Positions 38,762-48,400 of a stretch of 54,730 nucleotides of DNA are shown here, piece after piece. The notes under the pieces are model-generated. The model worked only from the letters and a program-made list of their open reading frames with translations. It did no database searches and was not told the origin of the DNA. Origin of the DNA: Aneurinibacillus tyrosinisolvens. Its GTDB lineage: Bacteria; Bacillota; Bacilli; Aneurinibacillales; Aneurinibacillaceae. Position 1 is the stretch's first letter, and the number at the start of each line of letters is the position of its first letter. Both the position numbers and the translations under genes were made by a program. The DNA lies in contig NZ_BBWZ01000034.1 in assembly GCF_001015055.1 (NCBI RefSeq), positions 1-54,730 on the forward strand, given 5' to 3'.

Positions 38762-39808
38762 CTATTCCGGCATAACGATAAATGAAGTAGCGACTTTTCT
38801 TTCTCCGAGCACATCACTTGGTTCATTCACCAGTTTTCCATTATATACCATTGTAGTAGAAGAACCTCCGTCCAGGTTAACTGCGGTGACAGCTCCGTAT
38901 TTCAACATGAGATCCTGTATATCATGCAGGGTTGCCCCCAGGTTCTGGGGTCCATGGATAAAGCGGCCGTCTGTAACAACAAAAATGATGGTACCGTCGG
39001 CCTTCTGACCAATCGCAGTACGGGGAGCATTGCCCCAGCCTCCATTGCCGCGAACAAGCCCTTGCCCGTCCTTAACAAGAATCGGCCCAAATGACAGAGC
39101 TTCATTAACTCCCATATCCTGCAGTTCTTTCGCCGAATATTTTCCCGAAATCAAAGAACCGTTTGAGGTGATACCAATAATATTGCTGTTTTCACTGGTC
39201 ACGTAATATTTTCCGTCATGAATGGTTGTCCCAAGAGGATTTCCCCCGGTTCCATGCCAGCCAACATCATGGAACGATCCACCGTTAACACCAGCTACCG
39301 CTTTGTTATCACGCACCATTTCGCTCACTGTTTGGCCAACCTTGCCCATTTGGTTTGTGACTGCAACTTTGATGCGCATCGGATCACGAACAAGCATAAT
39401 CTTTGCCGAGTACGTATTATCTTTGTAATCATCAACTTGGATGGAACTATCCTTAATACCGCCAAAATCACCCAGGCTGGTTACGTTCCCGCTGCTATTA
39501 ATAGTAGGCTGCCCGGTTCCTGCAGCATATTTCGCAATTTCCGCCGCAGAAACAGTATTCAGTGAAAAGAGAGAGATCCAAAGCTTTGGATGCTGTGTAG
39601 TCCCGAGCGATTGGAGTGCGTAATCTGTCACATTTTGGTAGGGTCCCTTGAAAACAAACAGGGCTGTAGAAATATATATATAACATAGTCCAAGGAAGAG
39701 AGAAAATACTTTTCTTTTGAACTTTTTCTTTGGTTTTTTTCGGATAACTCTTTTCTTTGCAGCTTGTGGTTCTTGTTCAATGGGCTGTTTTACAGGTGGT
39801 TTGTACAA
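38762..39808 (-). CDS. Phosphodiester glycosidase family (NAGPA-like) exported protein
   Basis: A 348-residue protein: basic cytosolic N-terminus ('KKRVIRKKPKKKFKRKV'), one membrane helix (about 35-55), then a domain of about 260 residues with the NAGPA/DUF2233 features 'AVAGVNGGSFHDVGWHGTGGNPLG', 'APRTAIGQKADGTIIFVVTDGR' and 'GAVTAVNLDGGSSTTMVYNGKLVN'. Members cleave GlcNAc from phosphodiesters such as teichoic acid or exopolysaccharide; the substrate here is unknown. The start is TTG 39808 with AAGGAGGGAA just upstream; the frame extends to 39889 without a ribosome site. Confidence 0.88.
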   Translation of the reverse strand: MYKPPVKQPIEQEPQAAKKRVIRKKPKKKFKRKVFSLFLGLCYIYISTALFVFKGPYQNVTDYALQSLGTTQHPKLWISLFSLNTVSAAEIAKYAAGTGQPTINSSGNVTSLGDFGGIKDSSIQVDDYKDNTYSAKIMLVRDPMRIKVAVTNQMGKVGQTVSEMVRDNKAVAGVNGGSFHDVGWHGTGGNPLGTTIHDGKYYVTSENSNIIGITSNGSLISGKYSAKELQDMGVNEALSFGPILVKDGQGLVRGNGGWGNAPRTAIGQKADGTIIFVVTDGRFIHGPQNLGATLHDIQDLMLKYGAVTAVNLDGGSSTTMVYNGKLVNEPSDVLGERKVATSFIVMPE

Positions 39809-39986
39809 AAAATTCCCTCCTTCTCTAGATATCGTACAACACGAGTAGTTTATCATTGTTTTCTTAGAACGGAATGAGAAAAAGCACACCAGGCTTGAGT
39901 TACAATCACATGCTTACTATTTTAACAGACATCGGGCGGAAGTATGGTTATATGAATATTAAGAAATAAGTTTAAGCCGCATAAAT

Positions 39987-40011
39987 AGCCCGGTAGATAC
40001 TCTACCAGGCT
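39987..40011 (-). terminator. Hairpin after the monooxygenase gene
   Basis: Stem AGCCcGGTAGA/TCTACCaGGCT; the T-run on the minus strand is weak (CTATTTAT). Confidence 0.4.
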
Positions 40012-40041
40012 CGGTCGTTATTAGTATAAAGTACTTACTAA

Positions 40042-40329
40042 TTATTCGATTGTTTTCATCTTATACACTTCTCTGGTTGAAACGATGTCGGAGATGTTGT
40101 CTCGGTATTCTTGATAATGACTGGACTGAATATGGCGCTCTACTGCTTCATTGTCCTTCCATACTTCATATAGAACAAATGTATAATCACCAACAGATTG
40201 ATGGAGGTTATACTTTATACAACCAGCTTCTTCCCTGGATGCCGCTTGAACTTTTTTTAGTGCTGATAACAACTGTTCCTGGAAGCCCTCTTGTGGTTTT
40301 AAAATGGCTGTGATGATGATTGGTTCCAT
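40042..40329 (-). CDS. Antibiotic biosynthesis monooxygenase (YgiN-like) domain protein
   Basis: A 95-residue single ABM-domain protein: 'IIITAILKPQEGFQEQLLSALKKVQAASREEAGCIKYNLHQS' and 'YTFVLYEVWKDNEAVERHIQSSHYQEY'. Such dimeric ferredoxin-fold proteins act as quinol monooxygenases or heme/quinone-handling proteins. AAGAGGGACAAAAA precedes the ATG at 40329. It is a single-gene unit. Confidence 0.85.
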   Translation of the reverse strand: MEPIIITAILKPQEGFQEQLLSALKKVQAASREEAGCIKYNLHQSVGDYTFVLYEVWKDNEAVERHIQSSHYQEYRDNISDIVSTREVYKMKTIE

Positions 40330-40547
40330 TTTTTGTCCCTCTTTCTTATTTAAGATGTGCTGTCTAGATTTATATTATAACAACAAATGTCTTTGAAAAA
40401 GGACTTTCCTACTGGCTGGATTCCTTACTTTAATTAAGTGTGTACTTACAAAATAATGTTATACACGTTATAGTAAAATCTGTACAAGTGAAAAAAGAAA
40501 TCGAGCATTTTTCTTCCAGGAGAATGTTTTATAAAGAGAAAGTTGAA

Positions 40548-40715
40548 TTGTCCTGGAAGTGGGTACAACCTATTTTAGAGGCGTTTGAGGAAAATCTTTT
40601 ACCTCTTCATCTATATCAGGCGGGCTCACTGGGTCCAGAGGTTTCACATCAATTATTGGAAGAGGACGGATTTAAGTGGTGGCAAGATAAAAATCGTGTT
40701 GAGGCTTTGGTGTGA
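40548..40715 (+). pseudogene. zwf 3' remnant (glucose-6-phosphate 1-dehydrogenase)
   Basis: The peptide 'LSWKWVQPILEAFEENLLPLHLYQAGSLGPEVSHQLLEEDGFKWWQ' followed shortly by a stop matches the C-terminus of glucose-6-phosphate dehydrogenases (SWxWVDPILxxW...YxAGSxGPxxAxxLLxxDGxxW). Nothing of the remaining roughly 450 residues is seen upstream, so the gene has lost its 5' 90 percent. The remnant sits directly before pgi and gnd, where an intact zwf would complete the oxidative pentose phosphate entry. Confidence 0.75.
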
Positions 40716-40808
40716 TTTTACAACTCGATGATTAAATTAAGGTCAGAAGTTCAAACTAAATGAGATGATATTGACAGTATTATTTTTAATTGAAAAGGGA
40801 GATGTTAT

Positions 40809-42146
40809 ATGACTATTTCTTTTGATTACTCTAATGCATTATCTTTTATGGAAAAGAGCGAAGTCAATCATTTGAGTGAATTTGTGGAAGTCGCTCACAG
40901 TATGCTTCATGAAAAAAAGGGGCCAGGCTCCGATTTTCTTGGCTGGGTTGATTTGCCACTCCGCTATGATAAAGATGAATTTACGCGAATTAAACAAGCT
41001 GCTGAGAGAATCAAGAATAGTTCAGATGCTCTCATTGTTATCGGTATTGGGGGTTCCTATCTAGGCGCACGAGCAGCGATTGAAGCCTTATCCCATACCT
41101 TCCATAACCAAATGAACAATACAACACAAATCTATTTTGCCGGCCAGAATCTTAGTTCCACTTATCTATCCCATTTGTTAGAAGTGTTAGAAGGTAAAGA
41201 TATCTCTCTTAACATCATTTCTAAATCTGGAACAACGACGGAGCCTGCTGTTGCTTTCCGTATTTTCCGTGACTATATGGAGAAGAAGTATGGAAAAGAA
41301 GAAGCGAAAAAGCGTATTTACGCGACCACTGACCAGGCAAAGGGAGCGTTAAAAAAGCTCGCCGATGAAGAAGGATATGAATCCTTTGTGATTCCGGATG
41401 ACGTGGGGGGAAGGTATTCCGTGCTTACAGCCGTTGGTCTTTTGCCCATTGCGGCTGCCGGACTTGATATTGACCGGATGATGGAAGGAGCAGCAGAGGC
41501 TTGTCGTAAATACAACAACGCGGACCTGTTGAATAATGAGTGCTATCAGTATGCTGCAGTACGAAATGCGCTTTACCGTAAAGGGAAGGCCATCGAATTA
41601 CTTGTTAACTATGAACCGTCTCTTCATTATGTATCCGAATGGTGGAAGCAGCTGTTTGGAGAAAGTGAGGGAAAGAACCAGAAGGGCCTTTTCCCTGCAT
41701 CCGTTGATTTTACAACGGATTTACATTCGATGGGCCAATATGTACAGGAAGGCCGCCGGAATCTTATTGAAACAGTGCTGCAGGTAAAGAAACCTAAAAT
41801 TCAGTTGACGATCCAAGAAGATCCGGATAACATCGATGGATTGAACTTCCTGGCTGGTAAGACGATGGATGACGTTAACAAGAAAGCTTTTCAAGGTACC
41901 CTTTTGGCCCATGTTGATGGGGGAGTGCCTAACTTGCTCGTTGAATTGGATGAAATGAACGAATATACGTTTGGTGAAGTGGTGTATTTCTTTGAAAAGG
42001 CGTGTGGTATCAGCGGACATCTGCTTGGTGTGAATCCGTTTAATCAGCCGGGGGTCGAAGCTTACAAGAAGAATATGTTTGCCTTGTTAGGCAAGCCTGG
42101 CTTTGAAAAGGAAAAAGAGGAACTCGAGAAGCGTTTATCCAAGTAA
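40809..42146 (+). CDS. pgi: Glucose-6-phosphate isomerase
   Basis: Interconverts glucose-6-phosphate and fructose-6-phosphate. The 445 residues show '[18 protein letters not shown]', '[14 protein letters not shown]' (phosphate binding), '[17 protein letters not shown]', catalytic Glu in '[10 protein letters not shown]' and '[17 protein letters not shown]'. Length is normal for the short Bacillus type. GGGAGATGTTAT precedes the ATG. Followed by gnd after 31 bases; together with the zwf remnant this looks like a former zwf-pgi-gnd group, unlinked from the main glycolysis operon. Confidence 0.96.
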   Translation: MTISFDYSNALSFMEKSEVNHLSEFVEVAHSMLHEKKGPGSDFLGWVDLPLRYDKDEFTRIKQAAERIKNSSDALIVIGIGGSYLGARAAIEALSHTFHNQMNNTTQIYFAGQNLSSTYLSHLLEVLEGKDISLNIISKSGTTTEPAVAFRIFRDYMEKKYGKEEAKKRIYATTDQAKGALKKLADEEGYESFVIPDDVGGRYSVLTAVGLLPIAAAGLDIDRMMEGAAEACRKYNNADLLNNECYQYAAVRNALYRKGKAIELLVNYEPSLHYVSEWWKQLFGESEGKNQKGLFPASVDFTTDLHSMGQYVQEGRRNLIETVLQVKKPKIQLTIQEDPDNIDGLNFLAGKTMDDVNKKAFQGTLLAHVDGGVPNLLVELDEMNEYTFGEVVYFFEKACGISGHLLGVNPFNQPGVEAYKKNMFALLGKPGFEKEKEELEKRLSK

Positions 42147-42177
42147 GCTAGTTAAAATAAATAAGAGGTGATTATGA

Positions 42178-43593
42178 ATGGCAGAACAACAAATTGGCGT
42201 GATTGGTTTAGCCGTGATGGGGAGAAATCTTGCTTTAAATATTGAAAGTCGGGGCTACTCTGTTTCTGTTTACAACCGTTCAGCTGAAAAAACAGAGGAG
42301 TTTTTAAAGACAGAAGCGGAAGGGAAGAATTTTGTGGGCACCTCTACCATTGAAGAATTTGTAAATTCTTTAGAGAAGCCGCGTAAAATTTTATTAATGG
42401 TAAAAGCGGGTGGGCCAACGGATGCAACCATTGATTCGTTAAAACCTTACCTTGAAAAAGGAGATATTCTTATCGATGGTGGAAATACGTTTTTCCAGGA
42501 CACGAGGAGACGGAACAAAGAATTAGAAGCAGCGGGTATTCACTTTATCGGTACAGGTGTTTCAGGTGGAGAAGAAGGAGCATTAAAAGGCCCTTCCATT
42601 ATGCCGGGCGGCCAGAAAGAAGCGTATGAACTTGTAGAACCGATTTTAAAGGCGATTTCAGCAAAAGTAAATGGAGATCCTTGCTGTACATATATTGGGC
42701 CGAACGGTGCCGGGCATTATGTAAAAATGGTTCATAACGGCATTGAATATGGGGACATGCAGTTGATTTCGGAAGCTTATTTTATTATGAAGCATGTTCT
42801 TGGCTTAGATGCCGGGGAACTTCATGAAGTGTTCGCAGAATGGAATAAAGGTGAATTAGATAGCTATTTGATTGAAATTACAGCAGACATTTTTACGAAG
42901 GTAGACGAGGAAACAGGCAAACCGCTTGTTGACGTGATTTTAGATACAGCTGGCCAAAAAGGGACAGGGAAATGGACCAGCCAAAGTGCTTTAGATTTAG
43001 GAGTGCCACTTCCGATTATTACAGAATCTGTGTTTGCCCGCTTTATCTCTGCCATGAAAGAAGAACGTGTAAAGGCAAGCAAGCTTTTAAAGGGGCCGGA
43101 AGAAAAGGCTTTCGAAGGTAACAGGGAAGAGATAATTGAAGCTGTTCGTAAAGCTTTATATATGAGTAAAATTTGTTCATATGCCCAGGGTTTCGCGCAA
43201 ATGCGTGCTGCTTCCGAGGAATATGATTGGAATCTTCGTTACGGTGATATCGCTATGATTTTCCGTGGCGGTTGTATCATCCGTGCCCAATTCCTGCAAA
43301 AAATTAAGGAGGCTTATGATCGTGATCCTCATTTAGCAAATTTATTGTTAGACCCTTACTTTAAAGAAATTGTAGAAAGCTATCAATCTGCACTGCGTGA
43401 GGTTCTAGGTATCGCAATCCAGCGCGGTATTCCGGTGCCATCATTCTCTAGTGCTCTAGCTTACTACGACAGCTACCGTACAGAAACGTTACCGGCCAAT
43501 CTGCTGCAAGCGCAGCGTGATTATTTCGGTGCACACACATACCAACGTGTAGATAAGGAAGGTGTTTTCCATACAGAATGGTTTCAGAAATAA
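42178..43593 (+). CDS. gnd: 6-phosphogluconate dehydrogenase, decarboxylating
   Basis: Oxidises 6-phosphogluconate to ribulose-5-phosphate with CO2 release. The 471 residues show the Rossmann '[30 protein letters not shown]' (Asn-Arg-Ser favours NADP), '[21 protein letters not shown]' and '[24 protein letters not shown]' (catalytic Lys). ATG 42178 has AGAGGTG seven bases upstream. Its substrate would normally come from zwf-pgl; since zwf here is only a remnant, gluconate kinase or a second zwf elsewhere is implied. Confidence 0.97.
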   Translation: MAEQQIGVIGLAVMGRNLALNIESRGYSVSVYNRSAEKTEEFLKTEAEGKNFVGTSTIEEFVNSLEKPRKILLMVKAGGPTDATIDSLKPYLEKGDILIDGGNTFFQDTRRRNKELEAAGIHFIGTGVSGGEEGALKGPSIMPGGQKEAYELVEPILKAISAKVNGDPCCTYIGPNGAGHYVKMVHNGIEYGDMQLISEAYFIMKHVLGLDAGELHEVFAEWNKGELDSYLIEITADIFTKVDEETGKPLVDVILDTAGQKGTGKWTSQSALDLGVPLPIITESVFARFISAMKEERVKASKLLKGPEEKAFEGNREEIIEAVRKALYMSKICSYAQGFAQMRAASEEYDWNLRYGDIAMIFRGGCIIRAQFLQKIKEAYDRDPHLANLLLDPYFKEIVESYQSALREVLGIAIQRGIPVPSFSSALAYYDSYRTETLPANLLQAQRDYFGAHTYQRVDKEGVFHTEWFQK

Positions 43594-43650
43594 GGTTTTG
43601 ATATATGTAAATCATATTAGATTTATAAAACCCTTTATACTGATATCTGT

Positions 43651-43674
43651 GTTAGAAATAACAAACACGGGTAA
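43651..43674 (+). promoter_or_regulatory. Candidate sigma-B promoter
   Basis: GTTAGA (43651-43656), a 12-base spacer, GGGTAA (43669-43674). It lies 28 bases before the PfpI-like gene; the B. subtilis relative yfkM is a sigma-B gene. Confidence 0.55.
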
Positions 43675-43701
43675 TGGTCATACTAAGGAGGTTGGTCTAC
43701 A

Positions 43702-44214
43702 ATGAGTAAAAAAATTGCTGCGATTGTTACGGATTTATTTGAGGATGTAGAATATACAGAACCAGCTAAAGCTTTTAAAGAAGCTGGTCATAAAGTTATC
43801 ACGATTGATAAACAAGCAGGCAAACAGGTAACAGGTAAAAAAGGGGAGACTATCACCATTGATAAAGGAATTGGTGAAGTAAACCCTGCAGACTTCGATG
43901 CCTTACTCATCCCTGGCGGGTTCTCTCCAGATTTATTACGTGCGGATGATCGTTTTGGTGAATTTGCTAAAGCATTCGTCCAAGAAGGAAAACCGGTTTT
44001 CGCGATTTGCCATGGACCGCAAGTATTAATTGATACTGACTTATTAAAAGGTGTCGACATGACAGGTTATAAGTCAATCCGTAACGACTTAAAAAATGCG
44101 GGTGTGAACTACAAAGATGAAGAGGTAGTAGTAAGCAAGAACATCGTAACAAGCCGTACACCGGATGATATTCCTGCATTTAATCGTGAATCGCTAAAGT
44201 TATTAGCTAAATAA
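43702..44214 (+). CDS. DJ-1/PfpI family protein, YfkM-like
   Basis: A 170-residue cytosolic protein of the general-stress PfpI group (glyoxalase/deglycase or protease-like). Catalytic elbow 'VFAICHGPQ' with Cys103-His104 and Glu15 region 'DLFEDVEYTEP'; 'LLIPGGFSPDLLR' follows the family. ATG 43702 has AAGGAGG upstream, and a sigma-B-like promoter precedes it. A terminator follows at 44253. Confidence 0.93.
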   Translation: MSKKIAAIVTDLFEDVEYTEPAKAFKEAGHKVITIDKQAGKQVTGKKGETITIDKGIGEVNPADFDALLIPGGFSPDLLRADDRFGEFAKAFVQEGKPVFAICHGPQVLIDTDLLKGVDMTGYKSIRNDLKNAGVNYKDEEVVVSKNIVTSRTPDDIPAFNRESLKLLAK

Positions 44215-44252
44215 TACAGCTGGGCATATTATTCTTGTGCGGTAACATAATG

Positions 44253-44297
44253 GTTTCGTCTTAAAAACTTTCTATTTTTAAGACGGAACTTTTTTAT
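44253..44297 (+). terminator. Terminator after the PfpI gene
   Basis: Stem GTTTCGTCTTAAAAA / TTTTTAAGACGGAAC followed by TTTTTT. Confidence 0.85.
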
Positions 44298-44312
44298 TTT
44301 ATAATAGTTACT

Positions 44313-44342
44313 TGACAAAAGTAAGAAAAAGAGTTTATTATA
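44313..44342 (+). promoter_or_regulatory. Sigma-A promoter of the DoxX gene
   Basis: TTGACA (44313-44318), an 18-base spacer, TATTAT (44337-44342). Inverted GTAAG...CTTAC arms (about 44321-44347) flank the spacer and -10 and could be an operator. Confidence 0.6.
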
Positions 44343-44390
44343 CTTACATAAAGTTTGTTACGAACAAAAAATATAAGAGGAGGATTTAAA

Positions 44391-44777
44391 ATGATAAATC
44401 TTGGACTTTTGATTATTCGTTTAGTGATAGGATTGACTTTTATGGGACACGGTGCACAAAAATTATTTGGTTGGTTTGGTGGACATGGATTAAAAGGTAC
44501 CGCTGGATGGATGGAATCGATTGGTGCGAAACCGGGTGTATTGATGGCCTTTCTTGCTGGAGCAGGGGAGCTGATCGGAGGTCTTTTGTTTGCAGCAGGC
44601 GTTTTAACACCCGTTGGAGCTGCTCTTATCGTCATTACCATGCTGGTATCCATCTTTACCGTGCATGGTAAAAACGGGTACTGGGCAACAGAAGGTGGGT
44701 TTGAGTATAACCTTACTTTGATTGCTGTGGCAATTGGTGTCGCTTTGATTGGTCCTGGTTCTTACGTTCTTTTCTAA
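44391..44777 (+). CDS. DoxX family membrane protein
   Basis: A 128-residue protein with four membrane helices and the family pattern 'RLVIGLTFMGHGAQKLFGWFGGHG', 'GELIGGLLFAAGVLTPVGAALI' and 'EYNLTLIAVAIGVALIGPG'. DoxX/CatD/MhqP proteins accompany quinone and catechol detoxification enzymes and may partner quinone oxidoreductases. ATG 44391 has AGGAGG upstream; the frame is open to 44355. The nitroreductase follows after about 90 bases, a pairing like B. subtilis mhqNOP. Confidence 0.88.
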   Translation: MINLGLLIIRLVIGLTFMGHGAQKLFGWFGGHGLKGTAGWMESIGAKPGVLMAFLAGAGELIGGLLFAAGVLTPVGAALIVITMLVSIFTVHGKNGYWATEGGFEYNLTLIAVAIGVALIGPGSYVLF

Positions 44778-44869
44778 TAAATATTCGAAAAGAGCGCTAA
44801 TCAAGCAGAAAAATGGGTATATTCTTTTCTTATGGAGAAGATAAGTGGACAAATATTATAAAGAGGATG

Positions 44870-45499
44870 ATGAACTTGACACAGAAAACGACAGAACAAA
44901 CCATTTCAGTCCAGCAAGCAATTGAATCACGGCATAGTATTCGCAAATTTGTCCAACAACCGATTGACAGACAAGATCTCCAGAAGATTTTTGAGCTTGT
45001 ACGTTTATCTCCAAGCGCATGGAACCTGCAGCCATGGCGTTTCCATGTTGTTACAGACGTTAACCTGAAGGAAAAACTTGAAGAAGCAGCTTACGGACAA
45101 AAACAGGTTACATCTGCTCCTGCAGTCATTGTTGTAACAAGTGACATGGAAGATGTATTAGCAAATCTTCGAGACACTGTTCACCCTGGACTTTCCGAAG
45201 AGCAAAAAGAAAAGGAAGTAGCGAATTTATCAGCATTCTTTAATGGTATGAGTGTTGAGGAACGCGGGCAATGGGGATTAACTCAAACCAACATCGCATT
45301 TGGCTTCCTGATGACTGCTGTTCAGGGATACGGCTATGCAAGTAATCCCATGCTGGGTTTTGACCAGGATAAGGTAAAGGAACTATTAAAGCTTCCTGAA
45401 CACGTGAAATTCGCTGGCATCCTTCCTATAGGAAAACCTGATGGTGAGGGATACCCTCATCACCGATTTGACTTCAACAAAATTGTGACATTTCATTAA
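44870..45499 (+). CDS. Nitroreductase family protein
   Basis: An FMN-dependent oxidoreductase of about 209 residues: 'AIESRHSIRKFVQQPIDRQDLQKIFELVRLSPSAWNLQPWRFHVV' is the classic FMN-binding start and 'AFGFLMTAVQGYGYASNPMLGFD' lines the active site. Relatives (MhqN, YodC, YdgI) reduce nitro compounds and quinones. Start choice is open: ATG 44867, ATG 44870 and TTG 44876 all lie within 9 bases after AAAGAGG. The C-terminal 'ILPIGKPDGEGYPHHRFDFNKIVT' is typical. Probably co-transcribed with the DoxX gene. Confidence 0.9.
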   Translation: MNLTQKTTEQTISVQQAIESRHSIRKFVQQPIDRQDLQKIFELVRLSPSAWNLQPWRFHVVTDVNLKEKLEEAAYGQKQVTSAPAVIVVTSDMEDVLANLRDTVHPGLSEEQKEKEVANLSAFFNGMSVEERGQWGLTQTNIAFGFLMTAVQGYGYASNPMLGFDQDKVKELLKLPEHVKFAGILPIGKPDGEGYPHHRFDFNKIVTFH

Positions 45500-45518
45500 G
45501 CCGAGATTAAGAAACAAC

Positions 45519-45553
45519 AAAGGGAGTAGGCAATAGTAGCTTACTCCCTTTTA
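45519..45553 (+). terminator. Terminator after the nitroreductase
   Basis: Stem AAAGGGAGTA / TACTCCCTTT followed by T. Confidence 0.85.
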
Positions 45554-45678
45554 CCTTGCTCAAAAGATGTTCAGCTCTGTCATAATCAATTGAACCAATT
45601 AATCTTATGTACATAGTGACAGGCGAGAAGAAGGCATTAAAATAAATAGAAATTTACAAATGTTTAATATTTAACATG

Positions 45679-45703
45679 GTTAAAGCACAGAAAACGGGGG
45701 TAC
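45679..45703 (+). promoter_or_regulatory. Candidate sigma-B promoter
   Basis: GTTAAA (45679-45684), a 13-base spacer, GGGTAC (45698-45703), close to the consensus GTTTAA-N13-15-GGGTAT. It precedes the YsnF/YflT-type stress protein by 90 bases. Confidence 0.65.
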
Positions 45704-45793
45704 TTTTAAACAGGGGACAAATAATTAATTGTTTCCAGCAGTCCATTCAGCGACCCACATGTCCAGGTAATTAACTTTAGGAGGGACAAAAAA

Positions 45794-46912
45794 ATGGGAA
45801 AACGAATTGTCGGAACCTATCATTCAGAGCAGGAAGCTATTTATGCCATTAATGACTTGAAGCGTCAGGGGTACCAACCAGCAGACATCATGGTCATCTC
45901 ACAGGACAGAAGTGCTGTCCCGATGGTGGCAAATACCGGGGCACGGGTAGAATCCAGCAGGCCGGCCAGTACGTTAGCCGGTGCAATGATGGAGAGTTTT
46001 TTTACCGTCATGACAGGTGGGATGGTAAGCAGCGATAGTGGACTGGCGGATAAACTCTCCGGAATGGGCATCCCGGATTTTACCGCGAAGCGTTATGAAT
46101 CAGAGGTGAATAAAGGGAAAATCCTTGTAATGGTTGATGCGAACCTGGCTCCCATCGATTTGGCATACAGTACCGGTACGGAGGCACAGTACGAGACCGA
46201 AGAGCAAAGAGCCGTTCGTCTTTGGGAAGAGCAACTCAGCGTAACGAAGGAGCGCGTACAGGTCGGTGAGGTAGAGCTGCGTAAAGCAATCGTGGAAGAA
46301 GAAAGAACGGTTTTTGTTCCGTTCACCCGTGAGGAAGTTTATGTAGAGCGGCGACCTGTTATAGACGGCAAGTTCGATGGCACCCTGATGGACGAGAGTG
46401 AGGTCATTCGTGTCCCTATTATAGAGGAGCGGATCGAAGTGACGAAAACACCAATGGTCGTTGAGGAAGTAATCATTGGTAAACGCAGAGTCCAGGAAAC
46501 CAGGGAAGTACAGGGTATTATTAGGAAGGAAGAGGCTCGTATTGAACGTTCGGATCTTCCGATTGTTCAGGAAAATAAAGATTTCGTGGCTACCGTTGAT
46601 TTAATAGACAGTAAAGAGGAAGAACTTTCAATTCCCCCTTCGGACTTGCCAGTTTCAGAAGAAGATAAAGAAATCTTAGATATGGCAAATGAGCTAATCA
46701 ATGAGACGAAGGAAACCGTCATTGAGTTGTTAAATGAGACGAAGGAAGCCGATCCTGTCGAGAAATCGACCTCTTCTAGCATTCGAGATAATAAAAGCCC
46801 TGCCGTTTCAGCGAACAACAAAAAAGAAGAACCCGGTAGCAAGCGTGCGGACTCTTCAACTGCCGGGGAAAATAAAAATACTATAGCTTCAGAAAACAAG
46901 AAAAAGAAATAG
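45794..46912 (+). CDS. General stress protein with YflT and YsnF/AvaK (DUF2382) domains
   Basis: A 372-residue soluble protein. Residues 1-120 resemble the YflT/heat-induced stress domain ('RIVGTYHSEQEAIYAINDLKRQGYQPADIMVIS', 'NKGKILVMVDA'); residues about 138-255 are the YsnF/AvaK domain ('RLWEEQLSVTKERVQVGEVELRKAIVEEERTVFVPFTREEVYVERRPV'); the last 110 residues are an acidic then Ser/Lys/Asn-rich tail. YsnF and YflT are separate sigma-B genes in B. subtilis, so the fusion and the sigma-B-like promoter agree. AGGAGGGACAAAAAA precedes the ATG. Confidence 0.88.
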   Translation: MGKRIVGTYHSEQEAIYAINDLKRQGYQPADIMVISQDRSAVPMVANTGARVESSRPASTLAGAMMESFFTVMTGGMVSSDSGLADKLSGMGIPDFTAKRYESEVNKGKILVMVDANLAPIDLAYSTGTEAQYETEEQRAVRLWEEQLSVTKERVQVGEVELRKAIVEEERTVFVPFTREEVYVERRPVIDGKFDGTLMDESEVIRVPIIEERIEVTKTPMVVEEVIIGKRRVQETREVQGIIRKEEARIERSDLPIVQENKDFVATVDLIDSKEEELSIPPSDLPVSEEDKEILDMANELINETKETVIELLNETKEADPVEKSTSSSIRDNKSPAVSANNKKEEPGSKRADSSTAGENKNTIASENKKKK

Positions 46913-46974
46913 AAGGAATTGAGAGTTGGGAAGGCACCGCTCCAACTTAAGGATATACATGTTAATCCGTAATC

Positions 46975-47017
46975 AAAAAACAGTCGGACCCCTTCACTTC
47001 GGGTCCGGCTGTTTTTA
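46975..47017 (+). terminator. Terminator
   Basis: Stem AAAACAGtCGGACCC / GGGTCCGgCTGTTTT followed by T. Confidence 0.9.
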
Positions 47018-47134
47018 TAAAGAAAAATATACTGCTCAAATATTTTAAACTACATCCTTTCTTTACTTAAATTTCGAATCTTTAAGGTTCCCCATAATCC
47101 TTCCAGCCTTACTCATTAGAGGTAAAAGGGTGAT

Positions 47135-47389
47135 TTAAGAAGTGAAAAATCCTTCAAGTCCAGGATCCGGCCTGCTATTTGGAATCTGTTCATCCCATTC
47201 ACACTCAACAATGTTGGAACATTTAACATGGAGTAACTCCATATTCAGTTCGGTGTTATAAGAAGCTTCAAGAATTCGGTATCTGTTGAATGTAGGAAGG
47301 CATTTAGGACAGCAGCCGTTTGCAATGGCATCCAGCTGCTCATCCGTATAATCAACAGTCGTTTTGGTTAATAATGATTTATCTAACAT
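47135..47389 (-). CDS. Hypothetical Cys-rich small protein
   Basis: An 84-residue protein with 'GCCPKC' (about 25-30) and 'KCSNIVECEW' (about 57-66), which suggests a zinc ribbon, and a Pro/Gly-rich end. Not recognised. It starts at 47389 behind AGGGGTGAT, 22 bases after the fumarylacetoacetase-family gene in the same direction, so it belongs to that GntR-controlled unit and may be an accessory or regulator of the pathway. Confidence 0.65.
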   Translation of the reverse strand: MLDKSLLTKTTVDYTDEQLDAIANGCCPKCLPTFNRYRILEASYNTELNMELLHVKCSNIVECEWDEQIPNSRPDPGLEGFFTS

Positions 47390-47411
47390 CTTTATCACCC
47401 CTAAAGTAATG

Positions 47412-48323
47412 TTAATTTGCAACCGTATTCGTTAAAACCCCGATTTTTTCAATTTCAACTTCTACAATATCACCCTCTTGTAAGAATCTTGGGGGTTGAA
47501 AGCCAATTCCTACACCTTTAGGAGTTCCTGTAGCAATGATATCTCCAGGCTGCAGTGTGATTCCGGCTGAAACGGTTTTAATAATGGTAGGAATATCAAA
47601 AATCAGGAGTTCTGTGTTCGAATTTTGTCTTACTTCCCCATTTACTCTGCATTGAATATTTAAATGAACAGGCGCAGGGATTTCATCCGCCGTTACAAGG
47701 TAAGGTCCCATAGGCCCAAAGGTATCTAATCCTTTTCCAAGGAACCACTGGCTATGTTTTTTTTGCAGGTCACGTGCAGTTACATCGTTTATAATGGTGT
47801 AACCTAAGATATAGTCATAAGCTTCTTCTTCTGAAATGTTTGTTCCTTCTTTGCCAATCACAATCGCCAATTCCGCTTCGTAGTCGATTTGATTTGTCAC
47901 ATTGCGGTGGCTTTTGATTTCTTGATTCGTTCCAATAACGGCTGTCGTCGCTTTGCTAAAAACAATAGGATACTGGGGCACATTTTTTGCTTCTTCCATT
48001 GCTGTGGTGTACTCAAGAGCATGCTCATGATAATTAAGACCCAAACAAATAATGTCCCTTTTAGGATCCGGAAGAGGAGCTTGAAGTGTTACTTCAGATA
48101 AAGGTACTATGTAATTGGCTGAATTTTCCGATATTTCATTGTTGAGCTCTCTTAGTCTCGCTACCGCTTCCTGATTCTCAATTACTTCACGCAAAGTTTC
48201 AGGCAGAAGAGGATGGGGAAAAAACTGTTTTTCCGCCGCCGCAGCATCAACGATTGAATTTTCATCTTTTGTTCTAAATCCAAACTTTAATTGTCCATCA
48301 TGTAAAAATGTTGCTAAATACAT
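47412..48323 (-). CDS. Fumarylacetoacetate hydrolase family protein
   Basis: A 303-residue protein; the metal-binding C-terminal domain holds 'CLGLNYHEHALE', 'VFSKATTAVIG', the acidic ligands in 'QIDYEAELAIVIGKEG', 'GYTIINDVTARDLQ', 'WFLGKGLDTFGPMGPYLV' and 'GDIIATGTPKGVGIG'. This matches 2-hydroxyhepta-2,4-diene-1,7-dioate isomerase and related acylpyruvases of aromatic-ring degradation. The start at 48323 has AAGGAGG upstream; the frame extends to 48389 across the operator. Transcribed divergently from gntR. Confidence 0.92.
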   Translation of the reverse strand: MYLATFLHDGQLKFGFRTKDENSIVDAAAAEKQFFPHPLLPETLREVIENQEAVARLRELNNEISENSANYIVPLSEVTLQAPLPDPKRDIICLGLNYHEHALEYTTAMEEAKNVPQYPIVFSKATTAVIGTNQEIKSHRNVTNQIDYEAELAIVIGKEGTNISEEEAYDYILGYTIINDVTARDLQKKHSQWFLGKGLDTFGPMGPYLVTADEIPAPVHLNIQCRVNGEVRQNSNTELLIFDIPTIIKTVSAGITLQPGDIIATGTPKGVGIGFQPPRFLQEGDIVEVEIEKIGVLTNTVAN

Positions 48324-48375
48324 ATCATGTATCCTCCTTAACATAATTTCCAACAAATCGGGACCGATTTTTATA

Positions 48376-48389
48376 ATTGGTCTAACCAT
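48376..48389 (-). promoter_or_regulatory. GntR operator at the FAH promoter
   Basis: On the minus strand, ATGGTTAGACCAAT, a near-palindrome identical except one central base to 49375-49388. It lies just downstream of the FAH promoter -10. Confidence 0.75.
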
Positions 48390-48400
48390 TTATTGATAAA

